NCBI RefSeq assembly: GCF_025950095.1
Contig: NZ_JAPDDR010000007.1
Span: 310,001-374,000, forward strand
Reading direction: 5' to 3'
Origin: Luteolibacter rhizosphaerae
GTDB lineage: Bacteria > Verrucomicrobiota > Verrucomicrobiia > Verrucomicrobiales > Akkermansiaceae
Length of the DNA stretch: 64,000 nt
Shown: one piece after another, positions 17,206 to 29,799 of the stretch
Position numbering within the stretch: the first letter of the stretch is position 1
How the letters are laid out: each line of letters starts with the position of its first letter
The notes under the pieces: model-generated
Told to the model about the DNA's origin: nothing
Database searches by the model: none
The model's input: only the letters and a program-made list of their open reading frames with translations
Translations under genes and position numbers: made by a program

Positions 17206-19362
17206 CTAGCGGGACGCAAGTTGCTTCCGAATATCGGCCACGAGAACTTGGAGCTCGCCGGTGAGCGCGGGGCTGTTTTCACCGGGATCGAAACGTAGCC
17301 GATGGTGAAGGGCCAAGGCCTGTGAAAGGACTTCGGGTTGGCGAAGGCGGGTAGCCAAGGGCATCAGCCAAGGCCCCAGCGGTTTCCCGGCCGGGCGCTC
17401 GCCCAAGATCTTGCGGGCGGGCTTCTCCAGCGAGGCCAAGGCGGTTTGCGGTGCCTTGGAGGGAGCGTGCTTCTTCCGCTCGTCTTCAAGGACTTTCCGG
17501 GAACGCCAGAGACTGCGGCCCACAAACGCGAGGCCAATGCCGATCGGGGCGATCAGGATAATCGTGATGATCAGCATGTGGCCCGGTTTGTCGCGCCAGA
17601 TGAGGAGGTCCTCCTTCAAGAGCTGAGCCCAGTCCTGAAACCCTTGGAAGGCCCCTTTCCGCGGGGTCTCAAGGCCGGTCCAGTCCGCCGGGGTCAGGTC
17701 GACATCGAGCCAGCGCCGGTTCTCCTCGTCCCAAGCCCGGCACCAAGCGTGTGCATGGACACCGCGGATGATCATCTCACCGCTCTTGGGATTGCGCTCG
17801 GCGACCGCAAACCCCGAAACATAACGGGTGGGCACCCCGGCCTCGCGGAGCAAGAGAGCCGCCGCGGTGGCGAAGAATTCGCAGTGTCCCGCTTTGGTTT
17901 CTTCCAAGAATACACCGAGATAGGTGGCGCGCCTGGTTTCACCGATATACCCGCTCACCTTCTTATCGCGCTCCATCCATTTGTGCAGCGAGCCGGGGAT
18001 CGAGTTATAGCGGGTGTAGCGGAAGTTATTATAAAAGTAATGAGCCAGCTTGGTTATCTTATCCTCCACGCTGCCTTCGTAGAGGTTGAGCTCGCCGGCG
18101 ATCTGGCGGATCACCCGCAATTCCCGCTCCGGGACTTCGGTGTCGGGCTTGATCTCCAAGGGTCCGGTCTGCCTCCGGATCACCGACACCCAGGGAGGTT
18201 TCTCGGTGGCGAAGGACTCGTGCCACAGAACCCGGGCGTCGCAGACCGGCTGGGAAGGCTCAACCCGGAAGGTGCCGAAGGAATTGCGCTCAAATTCGGC
18301 TGCGAGGAATTCCTGGAGGCTCGCCGTATCCGCAGGCAGGGGCAGTAGACCGAATTGCCCCGCGGTTTCGATCTCACCGCGGAGACGGAAGCGCGGCAGG
18401 TCCGGGGAAATAGCGGCTTCCGGCGAGATGAGATCGGGCGGGCAGAGATGATAGCCGGCCAGGTCATCGCCGGGCTTGAGCGGGTCATCTTGGAAGTTCG
18501 GCGATTGGAAATCCGCGGTCTCGTTCCCGGCGTCCTTCGGAAGAACCGCCCGCCATGTCGGTGAATCCCAGCGATTGTAGGACGCCACCCGCAGCAAGCG
18601 CGGCAGCGGGCCTTTTTCCGGGAGGATCCGCCACAGGATCTCCTGCGACTGCTTGATCTCCCCGAGATTCCCGAAGGAGGTCGTCCGCTCGCCCACACTG
18701 CTCCCCGAGCCCGGGCTGGAGCGGCCGATGGTGAGGTAGTGATAAAGTGCGGTGAGCCCTTTCTGCCCCCCGATCCCTGCAGCGGCCGCCGCCAGAAGCG
18801 CGAAGGAAGTCGCCATCGTGGCACCTTGCCAGCCTCTGCCCACATGAGCGATGATCGCCCACGCCACAAGGATCACCAGACCCGGGTAGAACCAAAGGGT
18901 ATCCGCATTCTGCCCCAGCGCGGAGGCCAGCAGCGTGGCGCAGAGGTAGACCTTATCGAAGCCGAAGCGCACGTCGCGGTACGGCAGGCCGAATTTCTCC
19001 GAATGCTCGCGCCGCCGCCGGACCATCATCGAAAAGGTGCCGAGCGAGAGCGAGGCGGAGGTGCCGTAGATCTGCACGAAGAGAAGCGGCAACAGCACCA
19101 CCGGCAGCCAGGTGAAGACCCGCGACATGGTCGTGATCCGCGGGCCCGGCTGCATCATCACCAGCACCATCGCGATGACGAGGAACAGCACCGAAAGCCG
19201 CCATGCAATCAGCGAAGCCCGCTCGCCGAAATCCCAGCGCAGCCGTGACCATGCCGCCGCTTGAACCAGGAAAGCGCAGGCAATCCCCGGCCACCAACGG
19301 TCCGTGATCGCGCCCCAGAAAAGCAGGGCGGCGGTGATCAGGAGCGTGGGCAGGCGGTTCAT
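17206..19362 (-). CDS. TgpA-type transglutaminase-like membrane protein (DUF3488)
   Basis: This is a 718-residue inner-membrane protein. The N-terminal 240 residues hold about six hydrophobic helices. A large periplasmic part (about 250-580) follows, with a transglutaminase-like domain whose catalytic cysteine lies in GHCEFFATAAALLLREAG, histidine in GVHAHAWCRAW and aspartate in WLDVDLTPADW. A last membrane helix (HMLIITIILIAPIGIGLAFV) and a cytoplasmic tail end the protein. TgpA-family proteins are usually encoded with a DUF58 protein and a MoxR AAA ATPase. Here the DUF58 gene lies 50 bases upstream, but a sulfatase takes the place of MoxR. The function is unknown in most species; the Pseudomonas protein is essential. 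Family assignment is firm. Confidence 0.9.
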   Translation of the reverse strand: MNRLPTLLITAALLFWGAITDRWWPGIACAFLVQAAAWSRLRWDFGERASLIAWRLSVLFLVIAMVLVMMQPGPRITTMSRVFTWLPVVLLPLLFVQIYGTSASLSLGTFSMMVRRRREHSEKFGLPYRDVRFGFDKVYLCATLLASALGQNADTLWFYPGLVILVAWAIIAHVGRGWQGATMATSFALLAAAAAGIGGQKGLTALYHYLTIGRSSPGSGSSVGERTTSFGNLGEIKQSQEILWRILPEKGPLPRLLRVASYNRWDSPTWRAVLPKDAGNETADFQSPNFQDDPLKPGDDLAGYHLCPPDLISPEAAISPDLPRFRLRGEIETAGQFGLLPLPADTASLQEFLAAEFERNSFGTFRVEPSQPVCDARVLWHESFATEKPPWVSVIRRQTGPLEIKPDTEVPERELRVIRQIAGELNLYEGSVEDKITKLAHYFYNNFRYTRYNSIPGSLHKWMERDKKVSGYIGETRRATYLGVFLEETKAGHCEFFATAAALLLREAGVPTRYVSGFAVAERNPKSGEMIIRGVHAHAWCRAWDEENRRWLDVDLTPADWTGLETPRKGAFQGFQDWAQLLKEDLLIWRDKPGHMLIITIILIAPIGIGLAFVGRSLWRSRKVLEDERKKHAPSKAPQTALASLEKPARKILGERPAGKPLGPWLMPLATRLRQPEVLSQALALHHRLRFDPGENSPALTGELQVLVADIRKQLASR

Positions 19363-19412
19363 CGGAACTTGTGGACTCTAGCTTCCAAATGCCAGGAAGT
19401 GCAAACCGGAGA

Positions 19413-20804
19413 TCAAAGCTGGCGAGGAAGCTTCATCAATTCATTGGCGAGATCCCCCGTGCGGACAAAGTGACAGCGCGGAATCGCCCCCGGCTTGTCA
19501 CGGCAGAGGATCACGGCGGAGGTTTCGATACCGGCGCGGTTCAGACGCTGGAGCAGGCGGGCGCGGTTGGGCGACCAGCCGGAAAAAACACAGAGGCATC
19601 CGGCGAGGTCGTCCGCATGACGCTGCACCAGCTTGGCCAGCGAATCGAAGTCTTCGCGCGGGGAACTCTCCACCCCGGCAAGCACCTCCAGCAAGGTCTC
19701 CGCCCGCGCGATCCCCTGCCCCGCCGTCACCACCCGCTCATGCCCGGCGATGAACATCAGGTCGATCAGCGATTCGCGCGCATCCACCGCCACCACGAAG
19801 GACGCGGCCACCGAGACCGCTTCCTCAAAGAGCGTATCATCCCCGACCGCCGGGAAGGTATCGAGGATCAGCCCGTGACGCGGAAAAAAGGTGTCCTCCA
19901 GTTCCTTCACCACCGGCTTCCCCGTGCGGGCCCAGGTCGCCCAATGGATCAGACGCAGCGGATCGCCCGGCTGATAGTCGCGCAAGCCGGTGAACTCGCC
20001 GGTGGCTCCGGCATGGCGGGCGGTCGCCTCGCCGCCCGGCTGGAAGCGCGCACTCCCCGGAAGCTCGAAGCGCGGCAGCGGATAGCGCTTGGGCAGCACT
20101 GCCAGACTCGACGCCGGCGCTGGCACCTTGCGGCAACGCTGGAAGAGCCCGAGCGGGTCGGGCAGGAGAATCCGCAAATCGTTCAGACGGATCAGCCCGC
20201 GTCGTCGCGGAGTCATCGACACCGGCACCTTCAGCACGGCATTCGCCTTCACCCGGTCGACCGTCTCGCTCCTCCCGCCTTCAAAGAGCCGCCGCATCTC
20301 GCAGAGCCAGTTCCAGCGGTAGTAGGCCAGCCAGCGGTCGTAGAGATTGCGCTTCTCCTCCCCGGGCTCGCGGCTGTGAAGGAAGAGTTCCTCGCTCGGA
20401 CGGGGATCGGAGGGCGTTTCACTGAGCTCGATCCGCCTCAGATCCTTGCCCCGCAAATTGCGCAGGGTGACGTGATAGGTGAAGGGCTGGCCCGCGGTGG
20501 CGTGGGCGGGCATCTCACGATGCGCCTCTACCTTCGCCCGCCGGAACAGCACCGCGATCAAGGAAACCAGCGACAGACCGCAGGCGAGCGAGAAGGTCTG
20601 GAACACCGGCGGCTCCGCACTGCCCGCGGCCGCCCCGGTGGCGACGACGATCACGATCAGCAGGCCGATCCCCGCCGGTCGGATCCGGCGGCGGAGGAAG
20701 TAGTTCAAGGCCGTGCCGCGGGAGTAGAACCAGTACTGGTGCCCGCGGAAATATTGGCTGAGCCAACTGGGCTGCGGGGCGGATGGTGGCGGCTCGGCGG
20801 GCAT
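19413..20804 (-). CDS. DUF58 domain-containing protein
   Basis: This 463-residue protein begins with a proline-rich cytoplasmic leader (MPAEPPPSAPQPSW). Two close hydrophobic helices (about 43-85) follow, then a long domain whose hallmark is GLRDYQPGDPLRLIHW, the DUF58 signature. The region after it (LEDTFFPRHGLILDTF and the following 150 residues) is von Willebrand A-like. These proteins pair with TgpA transglutaminase-like partners and with MoxR ATPases, and probably act as a chaperone-like membrane module. The frame is open back to 21020, but that would overlap the sulfatase gene by 143 bases with low-complexity sequence, so the ATG at 20804 is preferred. It leads into the TgpA-like gene after 50 bases. 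Confidence 0.88.
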   Translation of the reverse strand: MPAEPPPSAPQPSWLSQYFRGHQYWFYSRGTALNYFLRRRIRPAGIGLLIVIVVATGAAAGSAEPPVFQTFSLACGLSLVSLIAVLFRRAKVEAHREMPAHATAGQPFTYHVTLRNLRGKDLRRIELSETPSDPRPSEELFLHSREPGEEKRNLYDRWLAYYRWNWLCEMRRLFEGGRSETVDRVKANAVLKVPVSMTPRRRGLIRLNDLRILLPDPLGLFQRCRKVPAPASSLAVLPKRYPLPRFELPGSARFQPGGEATARHAGATGEFTGLRDYQPGDPLRLIHWATWARTGKPVVKELEDTFFPRHGLILDTFPAVGDDTLFEEAVSVAASFVVAVDARESLIDLMFIAGHERVVTAGQGIARAETLLEVLAGVESSPREDFDSLAKLVQRHADDLAGCLCVFSGWSPNRARLLQRLNRAGIETSAVILCRDKPGAIPRCHFVRTGDLANELMKLPRQL

Positions 20805-20877
20805 TCGTGGTCCGTCGGAAAGCTCGGATGCGAAGCGCCTTTCGCCAAGGGGAAAGGTGAGCCAAACCAGCCCTCGC

Positions 20878-22707
20878 TCAATCCGGCGCGCCCTGCTCGA
20901 AACGCTTGAGGAAACGCCGCACGTAGCCGGATGAATTCTCGTCGGCGATCGCTCGCTTGCGCAGACCCTCGATCGCTCCGGGCGGTAGCCCGTCCACGAT
21001 CTGCAATCGCTCGAGGACATTCACGAGATTGAGTAACGAATAGTCATCGATCTCTCGCGTCAGCTCCTTCGCCAGCGCGGCCTTCGCCTGCTCCTGCTTG
21101 CCGGTCACCCACAGGATCTCCGCCGCCAGGACACGGTTCGCCGAATGCTCGTCCTCCAGACGGCTCTCCGCCTTCCCGGCCACCTTGGCGATGCGCAAGC
21201 CCAGCAAACTCCAATAACGCTCTACCGGATCCTTCGAACCCAAGCCGGCGTTGAAGCGCTCCAAGTCCTTCCCCTCCCCGGCACGGAAGGCCAGATCCAC
21301 GTTCTTGCCGTAGTCGAAGGATTCGGCCCGGACATAGGGCACGATCCCCTGCTCTCGCCCCAGCGCCGCAAACATCGGCTCGGGTACGATGCCGGTATCG
21401 CGCACGGCGATCATCGTCTGCTTCAGCGCTTCCCTCATCCCGGTCAAACGCGCCGCGTGATCCGGATCAGCCGCCAGATTCTTCACCTCCCAAGGATCCG
21501 CTTCGGTGTCGAAGAGTTCCTCGACCGGCTGCGGCGACTCCCAGAGACGCGCATGCTCCGGCTTCAAGGAACCCTTCCGGTAAGCCTCCCGCCATGCCTG
21601 CCACGCGGGTTGCCCGAAGGAGTAATTGCTATAGGGCGCCGCGGGCTGCTGCGGCATGAAACGGCGGATGTACTTCCACCTCCCCTCCGTCCAGCCACGG
21701 CGCATGCCGTACAGTTCATCGAAGCGATCCGCGAAGAGGAAGACACCGGCACCTTTCTCCAGTGCTTTCCGGTGTTCACCGAGGAAAGCCCGCCCCTGCA
21801 TCTGCGGTGCCTTCTCAAGGCCCGCAAGCGAAAGCAGCGTCGGCGCGAAGTCCACGAAGGACACCGGTTCCGACACCGGCTCGGCCTCCTTGAAAGGACT
21901 GAGCTTCCGCCATTTCCCGGGAACTCTAACCAACAATGGAACGCGCACGCCGCTATCCTCCAGATAGCGCTTCCCGCGAGGAATCGCGCCACCATGGTCG
22001 GAGAAGTAGAACACGATGGTGTCCTCCGCGAGACCTGCATTCTCCAACTCATCCAGAATCTCGCCGACACGGTCATCGAGCTGTGTCACGCGCTCATGAT
22101 AGCGCGCGATATCCGACCGCACCTCGGGAAGGTCCGGCAGATAGGGCGGCACGAAGACCTCGGCGGGTTTCAACCTCGTCACCGGCTCCTTCTTCTGCCG
22201 GAAGAGCGAGCTCTCATGGGTCATCCCCAGATTGAAGATCGCGAAGAAGGGCTGACCTTCCTTGCGATTGCGGTAGTGCGCCTTGTTAGAACTCTCGTCC
22301 CAGATCGCCGCGTCCTTGCCCTTGAAGTTGTAGTCCGTCTTCGCCGCGTTCGTGCAGTAGTAGCCCTGCCCGCGCAAGTAGAAGACGTAGGGCCTGAACT
22401 CCGCGGGAATGGGATGGCGGCTGCGCATGTGCTGCGTCCCCTGGCTCGGCGCGTAGATGCCATTGAGCAGCGTGGATCTCGCCACCGCGCACACCGCGGC
22501 ATTCGAATACGCATGCGTGAAGCGACTACCCTCCGATGCAAGCCTATCCAACCGTGGCGTCCTCGCCTCGCCATTTCCATAGCAGCCAAGCCAGAACGCC
22601 GAAGTGTCCTCGCTGACGATCCAGAGGATGTTCGGTCGTTCCGCCGCGGGCGATGTACCGAGACAGCAGGCGGAAAGGAGAAGCAGGCTCAGGAGCTTGG
22701 AGAGCAT
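20878..22707 (-). CDS. Exported sulfatase with HEAT-like C-terminus
   Basis: This 609-residue secreted sulfatase has a signal peptide (1-23) and an N-terminal metal-site segment WIVSEDTSAFWLGCYG. The modification site is C73-A-V-A-R77, within AAVCAVARSTLL, where the cysteine would become formylglycine; the usual proline at the third position is valine. Another active-site segment is FYFSDHGGAIPRGK. The last 130 residues (about 480-609) look like HEAT/TPR-type helices and are an addition to the usual sulfatase fold. The substrate is probably a sulfated glycan. The frame opens with TTG at 22713; the ATG at 22707 starts the signal peptide properly. It lies 73 bases upstream of the DUF58 gene on the same strand. 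Confidence 0.9.
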   Translation of the reverse strand: MLSKLLSLLLLSACCLGTSPAAERPNILWIVSEDTSAFWLGCYGNGEARTPRLDRLASEGSRFTHAYSNAAVCAVARSTLLNGIYAPSQGTQHMRSRHPIPAEFRPYVFYLRGQGYYCTNAAKTDYNFKGKDAAIWDESSNKAHYRNRKEGQPFFAIFNLGMTHESSLFRQKKEPVTRLKPAEVFVPPYLPDLPEVRSDIARYHERVTQLDDRVGEILDELENAGLAEDTIVFYFSDHGGAIPRGKRYLEDSGVRVPLLVRVPGKWRKLSPFKEAEPVSEPVSFVDFAPTLLSLAGLEKAPQMQGRAFLGEHRKALEKGAGVFLFADRFDELYGMRRGWTEGRWKYIRRFMPQQPAAPYSNYSFGQPAWQAWREAYRKGSLKPEHARLWESPQPVEELFDTEADPWEVKNLAADPDHAARLTGMREALKQTMIAVRDTGIVPEPMFAALGREQGIVPYVRAESFDYGKNVDLAFRAGEGKDLERFNAGLGSKDPVERYWSLLGLRIAKVAGKAESRLEDEHSANRVLAAEILWVTGKQEQAKAALAKELTREIDDYSLLNLVNVLERLQIVDGLPPGAIEGLRKRAIADENSSGYVRRFLKRFEQGAPD

Positions 22708-22772
22708 GAGCAAGCATAGAGCCGCACCAGCCAGCGGATGACAAGCGCCGGACCTAGCAGAGCCACGGAAAT

Positions 22773-22800
22773 AAAAAAGGGGCGCGAGATGCGCCCCCTC
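22773..22800 (-). terminator. Intrinsic terminator of carB
   Basis: GGGGCGC (22779-22785) and GCGCCCC (22791-22797) form a 7-bp GC stem with the 5-base loop GAGAT. Read on the minus strand the stem is followed by TTTTTTAT. It lies 30 bases past the carB stop codon and is a textbook rho-independent terminator. Confidence 0.92.
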
Positions 22801-22826
22801 CTTGAGAGGCTATCGCCGCCTGAGGA

Positions 22827-26135
<3,309 letters not shown>

Positions 26136-26330
26136 GGCGGGACGGAGGCTGGCTGGCGGGCGGGCGGAGGCTAAATTTCGGGGTGTTTCGCAGGGTCCGC
26201 CGGGGATGTAAAGGGTTGGATTGACGTGATTTCGCCAGCACGCCCCAAGCCCCGGAATTCGGGGCATTTCCCGAAGTCTCCCAACGCCTGCTGCCACCAT
26301 GCAGCTTGCCCGCCTGCCGGGAAATGGGCC

Positions 26331-26897
26331 TCAGGTCCCCTTTTTCTCCATCCCGGGCGGCATCCAATCCTTTTTCATCGGCTGAATCGCGGGCTCGGCA
26401 GGGGTCGGCGTCCCCTCGGGGCTGTCGGCGCCACCTGCAGGCGCACTCGCCGGCGCATGCTTGGCGAATTTCTCCCGGACCTGCCCGGCATCGATGTAGC
26501 CGACGAATTGGTCGACCCGCTTGCCATCGCGGTAGAAACGGACATCGGGAATACCCCCAACTCCTTCTTTTTGAGCGAGCGACTTGGCGTGATCCACGTT
26601 GATTTTGGCAACAAGGGTCCGGCCTGAATACTCCCCGGCGACCTCCTTGAGCACGGGGCTCAGCATCTTGCAGGGGCCGCACCAGTCGGCGTGGTAGTCC
26701 ACGATGACTAGTTTCCCCGGGGTCTTGATGATCTCATCGAATTGGCCCTCGGTGATGTCCCGCACATCGGCAGCCCCCGGCGAAACGGCGGAGGCGGCGG
26801 TCTGGGGTTTGATCTGCTTGGCCTTCGACACGAGGTCTTTGGCCTGATCGCACGAGGCCAAGGCAAGCAGGGGCAGTAGCAGCAAGGGGGTGCGCAT
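26331..26897 (-). CDS. Thioredoxin-domain lipoprotein
   Basis: This 188-residue protein starts with a lipoprotein signal peptide (MRTPLLLLPLLALASC; lipobox LASC with the lipidated Cys at residue 16). A thioredoxin fold follows at about residues 45-145, with the redox motif W-C73-G-P-C76-K and the cis-proline loop GGIPDVRFY. The C-terminal 40 residues are Pro/Ala/Gly-rich and probably disordered. It would reduce or exchange disulfides outside the inner membrane. The frame opens five codons earlier (26912), but the ATG at 26897 places the signal peptide correctly. It is divergent from sppA. The partner that recharges it is not in the window. Confidence 0.88.
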   Translation of the reverse strand: MRTPLLLLPLLALASCDQAKDLVSKAKQIKPQTAASAVSPGAADVRDITEGQFDEIIKTPGKLVIVDYHADWCGPCKMLSPVLKEVAGEYSGRTLVAKINVDHAKSLAQKEGVGGIPDVRFYRDGKRVDQFVGYIDAGQVREKFAKHAPASAPAGGADSPEGTPTPAEPAIQPMKKDWMPPGMEKKGT

Positions 26898-27008
26898 GCC
26901 GGAGGATACCACGCGGATTTCGAATTTACAGCAGCTTTAATCACTTGGCCCGCTCATCCCCCGCGAGGCCGGTTGCCATCAGGCGCAAGCGGTGCTAGGC
27001 ATGGCGGC

Positions 27009-28787
27009 ATGTATCGCGCCCTGATCCCCGTGCTGCTAGCGGGCAGCCTCTTCGCAGAAGACGAGAAGAAGACCGTCGCCATCTATGATCTGGAGGGAGT
27101 GCTCTCGGAGTCGGGGCGTCCCGAGGCCTCGCTCTTCGGCAGCCTGGGGATGGAATCAAACCGGCCCCTGACCCTCTTCGACCTGACCCGCAGCCTGGAG
27201 AAAGCCGCCGCTGACCCGAACGTGTCCGCCGTGGTGCTCGATGCGGATGATGCCGGGCTGGGGCTCGCGCAGATCGAGGAGATCCACCGCCGGCTCGGCG
27301 CGATCCGCAAGGCGGGCAAGGATGTCTGGCTCTACAGCGACTCGCTCAGCAATGCCACCGCCCTGCTCGGCTCGGCTGCGAATCACTTCACGCTGATGCC
27401 CGAGGGCGACGTGTCCTTCAGCGGCCTTTACGCGGAGTCGATGTATTACAAGGGCCTGCTCGACAAGGCGGGCATCGTGGCGGACGTAATCCACATCGGC
27501 GACTTCAAGAGTTTCGGCGAGGAATACTACCGCACCGGCCCGAGCGACTTCGCGAAGCAGCAGCAGGAGGAACTCATCGGCGGGATTTTCGACCAGATCG
27601 TCGGCAAGGTGGCGGAAGGCCGCAAGGTGCCGGTAGAGAAGGTAAAGGAATTGGTCGACCTCGGCACCTTCAGCCCCCAGCAGGCGAAGGAGGCCGGGCT
27701 GGTGGATGACTTGAAGCACCGCACCGACTTCTCCGCCGCCGTGCGCGAGGCCTACAAGGACGCGGACTTCGATCACGAATACTCCCTGCCGGACCTCGAT
27801 GGGCCGGAAATCACCGGAATGTTCGACGTCTTCAAGCTGATGTTCCAGGCCGACAAGTCGAAGGCCGGGAAGAGCGATTACGTCGCGGTGGTCTCGCTCG
27901 ATAGCGACATCTCCAATGAGACGATCGCGCCGGTCCGCGCGGAGATCCTCAAGCTGATCAAGGATGAGAACGCGAAGGCGCTCGTCTTCCGCGTCGATTC
28001 CCCCGGCGGCTCCGCCCTTGCCAGCGAGGTGCTCTGGGAGGCCACCGACGAGTGGAAGGCCACCAAACGTCCCTTCATCGTCTCCATGGGCGGGGTCGCT
28101 GCCAGCGGTGGCTATTACGTCTCCGCCGGTGCCGACCGCATCTTCGCGGAGGAAGGCACGATCACCGGATCGATCGGCGTGGTCGGCATGAAGCTGGTCC
28201 TCGGCGGTGCCATGGAAAAGGTCGGCATCACCACCCATGCCACCCAGCGCGGTGCTCGTGCCGGGGCCATGTCGATGAGCAAGCCTTACAACGAGGAAGA
28301 GACCAAGATGGTCCGCGACTCGATGCTCGGCGTTTACGGGACTTTCAAGAAGCGGATCGAGGGTGGCCGTGGGCCGCGCCTGAAGGGCGATCTGGAAGGC
28401 ATGGCCGGCGGCCGGGTCTACACCGGCAAGCGCGCGTTTGAACTGGGCCTCGTCGATGAACTCGGCGGCCTCGGCGAAGCCATCGCCTACGCTGCCGAGA
28501 AAGCGGGCGTGGATGCGAACTCCGCGAAGCTCTCGCCCGAACCGAAGAGCGCCCTCGAAGGCCTCTTCGCCAAGCCCGAGAAACCCTCCGACGATGAGAT
28601 CGTCCGCATGGGCGTCCGCACCTCGCCGGTGCAGGAAGCCGTGATGGCCAGCCTCGGTGAAGCCAAGCTCTCCACCCTGCCCAAGCCTGTGCGCGAAGCG
28701 GTGAAGAACGTCCTGGATCGCATCGACTCCTGCTCCGATTCTGCCATCCAGCTCATCGGCCCCGAGATCTCGATCCCGATGAAGTAA
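27009..28787 (+). CDS. sppA: Signal peptide peptidase SppA, 67K type
   Basis: This 592-residue membrane-associated serine protease degrades cleaved signal peptides. It has an N-terminal export signal (MYRALIPVLLAGSLFA) and two tandem ClpP-like peptidase S49 domains. The general-base lysine is expected at Lys167 in GDFKSFGEE of the first domain, and the nucleophile at Ser366 in SMGGVAASGGYYVS of the second. This split Lys/Ser arrangement is that of the E. coli 67K SppA (618 residues). The ATG at 27009 was chosen over one at 26973 because it starts the signal sequence. A strong terminator follows the stop codon, so it is probably monocistronic. Confidence 0.93.
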   Translation: MYRALIPVLLAGSLFAEDEKKTVAIYDLEGVLSESGRPEASLFGSLGMESNRPLTLFDLTRSLEKAAADPNVSAVVLDADDAGLGLAQIEEIHRRLGAIRKAGKDVWLYSDSLSNATALLGSAANHFTLMPEGDVSFSGLYAESMYYKGLLDKAGIVADVIHIGDFKSFGEEYYRTGPSDFAKQQQEELIGGIFDQIVGKVAEGRKVPVEKVKELVDLGTFSPQQAKEAGLVDDLKHRTDFSAAVREAYKDADFDHEYSLPDLDGPEITGMFDVFKLMFQADKSKAGKSDYVAVVSLDSDISNETIAPVRAEILKLIKDENAKALVFRVDSPGGSALASEVLWEATDEWKATKRPFIVSMGGVAASGGYYVSAGADRIFAEEGTITGSIGVVGMKLVLGGAMEKVGITTHATQRGARAGAMSMSKPYNEEETKMVRDSMLGVYGTFKKRIEGGRGPRLKGDLEGMAGGRVYTGKRAFELGLVDELGGLGEAIAYAAEKAGVDANSAKLSPEPKSALEGLFAKPEKPSDDEIVRMGVRTSPVQEAVMASLGEAKLSTLPKPVREAVKNVLDRIDSCSDSAIQLIGPEISIPMK

Positions 28788-28836
28788 GCCCGCCATTCAG
28801 TCTGGGCCGCGGCACCGCCTGGCCAGCCTACTCTTC

Positions 28837-28869
28837 GCACCCCTTCCCTCACGGAAGGGGTGCTTTTTT
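28837..28869 (+). terminator. Intrinsic terminator after sppA
   Basis: GCACCCCTTCC (28837-28847) pairs perfectly with GGAAGGGGTGC (28853-28863) around a 5-base loop. The run TTTTTT (28864-28869) follows directly. It lies 50 bases downstream of the sppA stop codon on the plus strand. Confidence 0.92.
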
Positions 28870-28941
28870 ATCCTCAATCCCCAAGGAGGGGGTGCGTCTC
28901 GCGCCCCTTCCATCTGTGCAATCCGTCCCGAACGGCGCCAC

Positions 28942-29673
28942 CTATCTCCCGAACCGCCACCATTTCTTCCGGGGGATGTCGATGAGCGAGGAAGGACGGA
29001 AAGGGTTAAGGACTTCGGAAACCCCGTGGCGGTCGAAGCCCGTGAACAAGGCTTCTCCTCCCACCTTGAGCTTCAGCTCCATCTCGTCTGCGTGCAGGGG
29101 AATGACTGAATGAAAAAGGATGGTCCTGTCCGGCGCTTCAAGCCGGTGAAAGCCCGGCGGAACCGTCACCCCGGGCAGCAGGATGGCACCACACAGCTTG
29201 GTGTTGTTCGCGAAGGGTGCGGGCGGATTCCCGTTCGGGACCGTGTGCATCGGCCCGAGCCAAGTGTCATACTCATGCGGGAATCGCGCCAGGATCTTCA
29301 GCATCCGGACCGGCCAGTAGTAGGCCTCATCCTTCCACGCTTCCTCCCCCATCGGCCAATCCGGCGGCAGGGAGATCATCAGCTCGGCGAAGCGGTAGGG
29401 CTCGCAGCCTTCCGGCACGACCATCGCCCGGTCGCTCATCCCGGAGGTCACCAGCGTGTAACAATTGCGCTGGGGAGTCGGCTCCACCATGTGCACGTCG
29501 ATGTGCACGAGGTCCGAAATCAGCTCGTGATACACCGTCTTGATCGGCCCGAGGTGAGTCTCGATGTGATCCGAGATGCGGTCGATGTTCTCCGAATCGC
29601 CCGTGGCGAACTCGAAGTCCTTCTTGCGCTCGCCGTAACGGTAGATCGGTTGGCCGGATTCGGATTCTTCCAT
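28942..29673 (-). CDS. Suppressor-of-fused (SUFU) domain protein
   Basis: This 243-residue cytoplasmic protein has no signal peptide. The segments HLGPIKTVYHELISDLVHIDVHMVEPTP, SGMSDRAMVVP and FAELMISLPPDWP are characteristic of bacterial suppressor-of-fused domain proteins, where they form the conserved core. The later WPVRMLKILARFPHEYDTWLG continues the same domain. In bacteria these proteins are frequent in toxin-immunity neighbourhoods, but no toxin gene is recognisable next to it here, so no role can be assigned. It is divergent from the HAD phosphatase gene (126 bases between the starts). The ends of the protein (about residues 1-15 and 225-243) look like ordinary polar extensions. Confidence 0.85.
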   Translation of the reverse strand: MEESESGQPIYRYGERKKDFEFATGDSENIDRISDHIETHLGPIKTVYHELISDLVHIDVHMVEPTPQRNCYTLVTSGMSDRAMVVPEGCEPYRFAELMISLPPDWPMGEEAWKDEAYYWPVRMLKILARFPHEYDTWLGPMHTVPNGNPPAPFANNTKLCGAILLPGVTVPPGFHRLEAPDRTILFHSVIPLHADEMELKLKVGGEALFTGFDRHGVSEVLNPFRPSSLIDIPRKKWWRFGR

Positions 29674-29799
29674 GCTTTCCTATCTTCTCCGCTTCCCGCG
29701 CGGCGTCCAGCTTGAGCGCACGCTTCACCGGCTTTTCACCGGACGGATCCGCCATGCATTCAGCCTTGCCCGCCGTCTCCTCCCGCTCCATCCCTGCGC

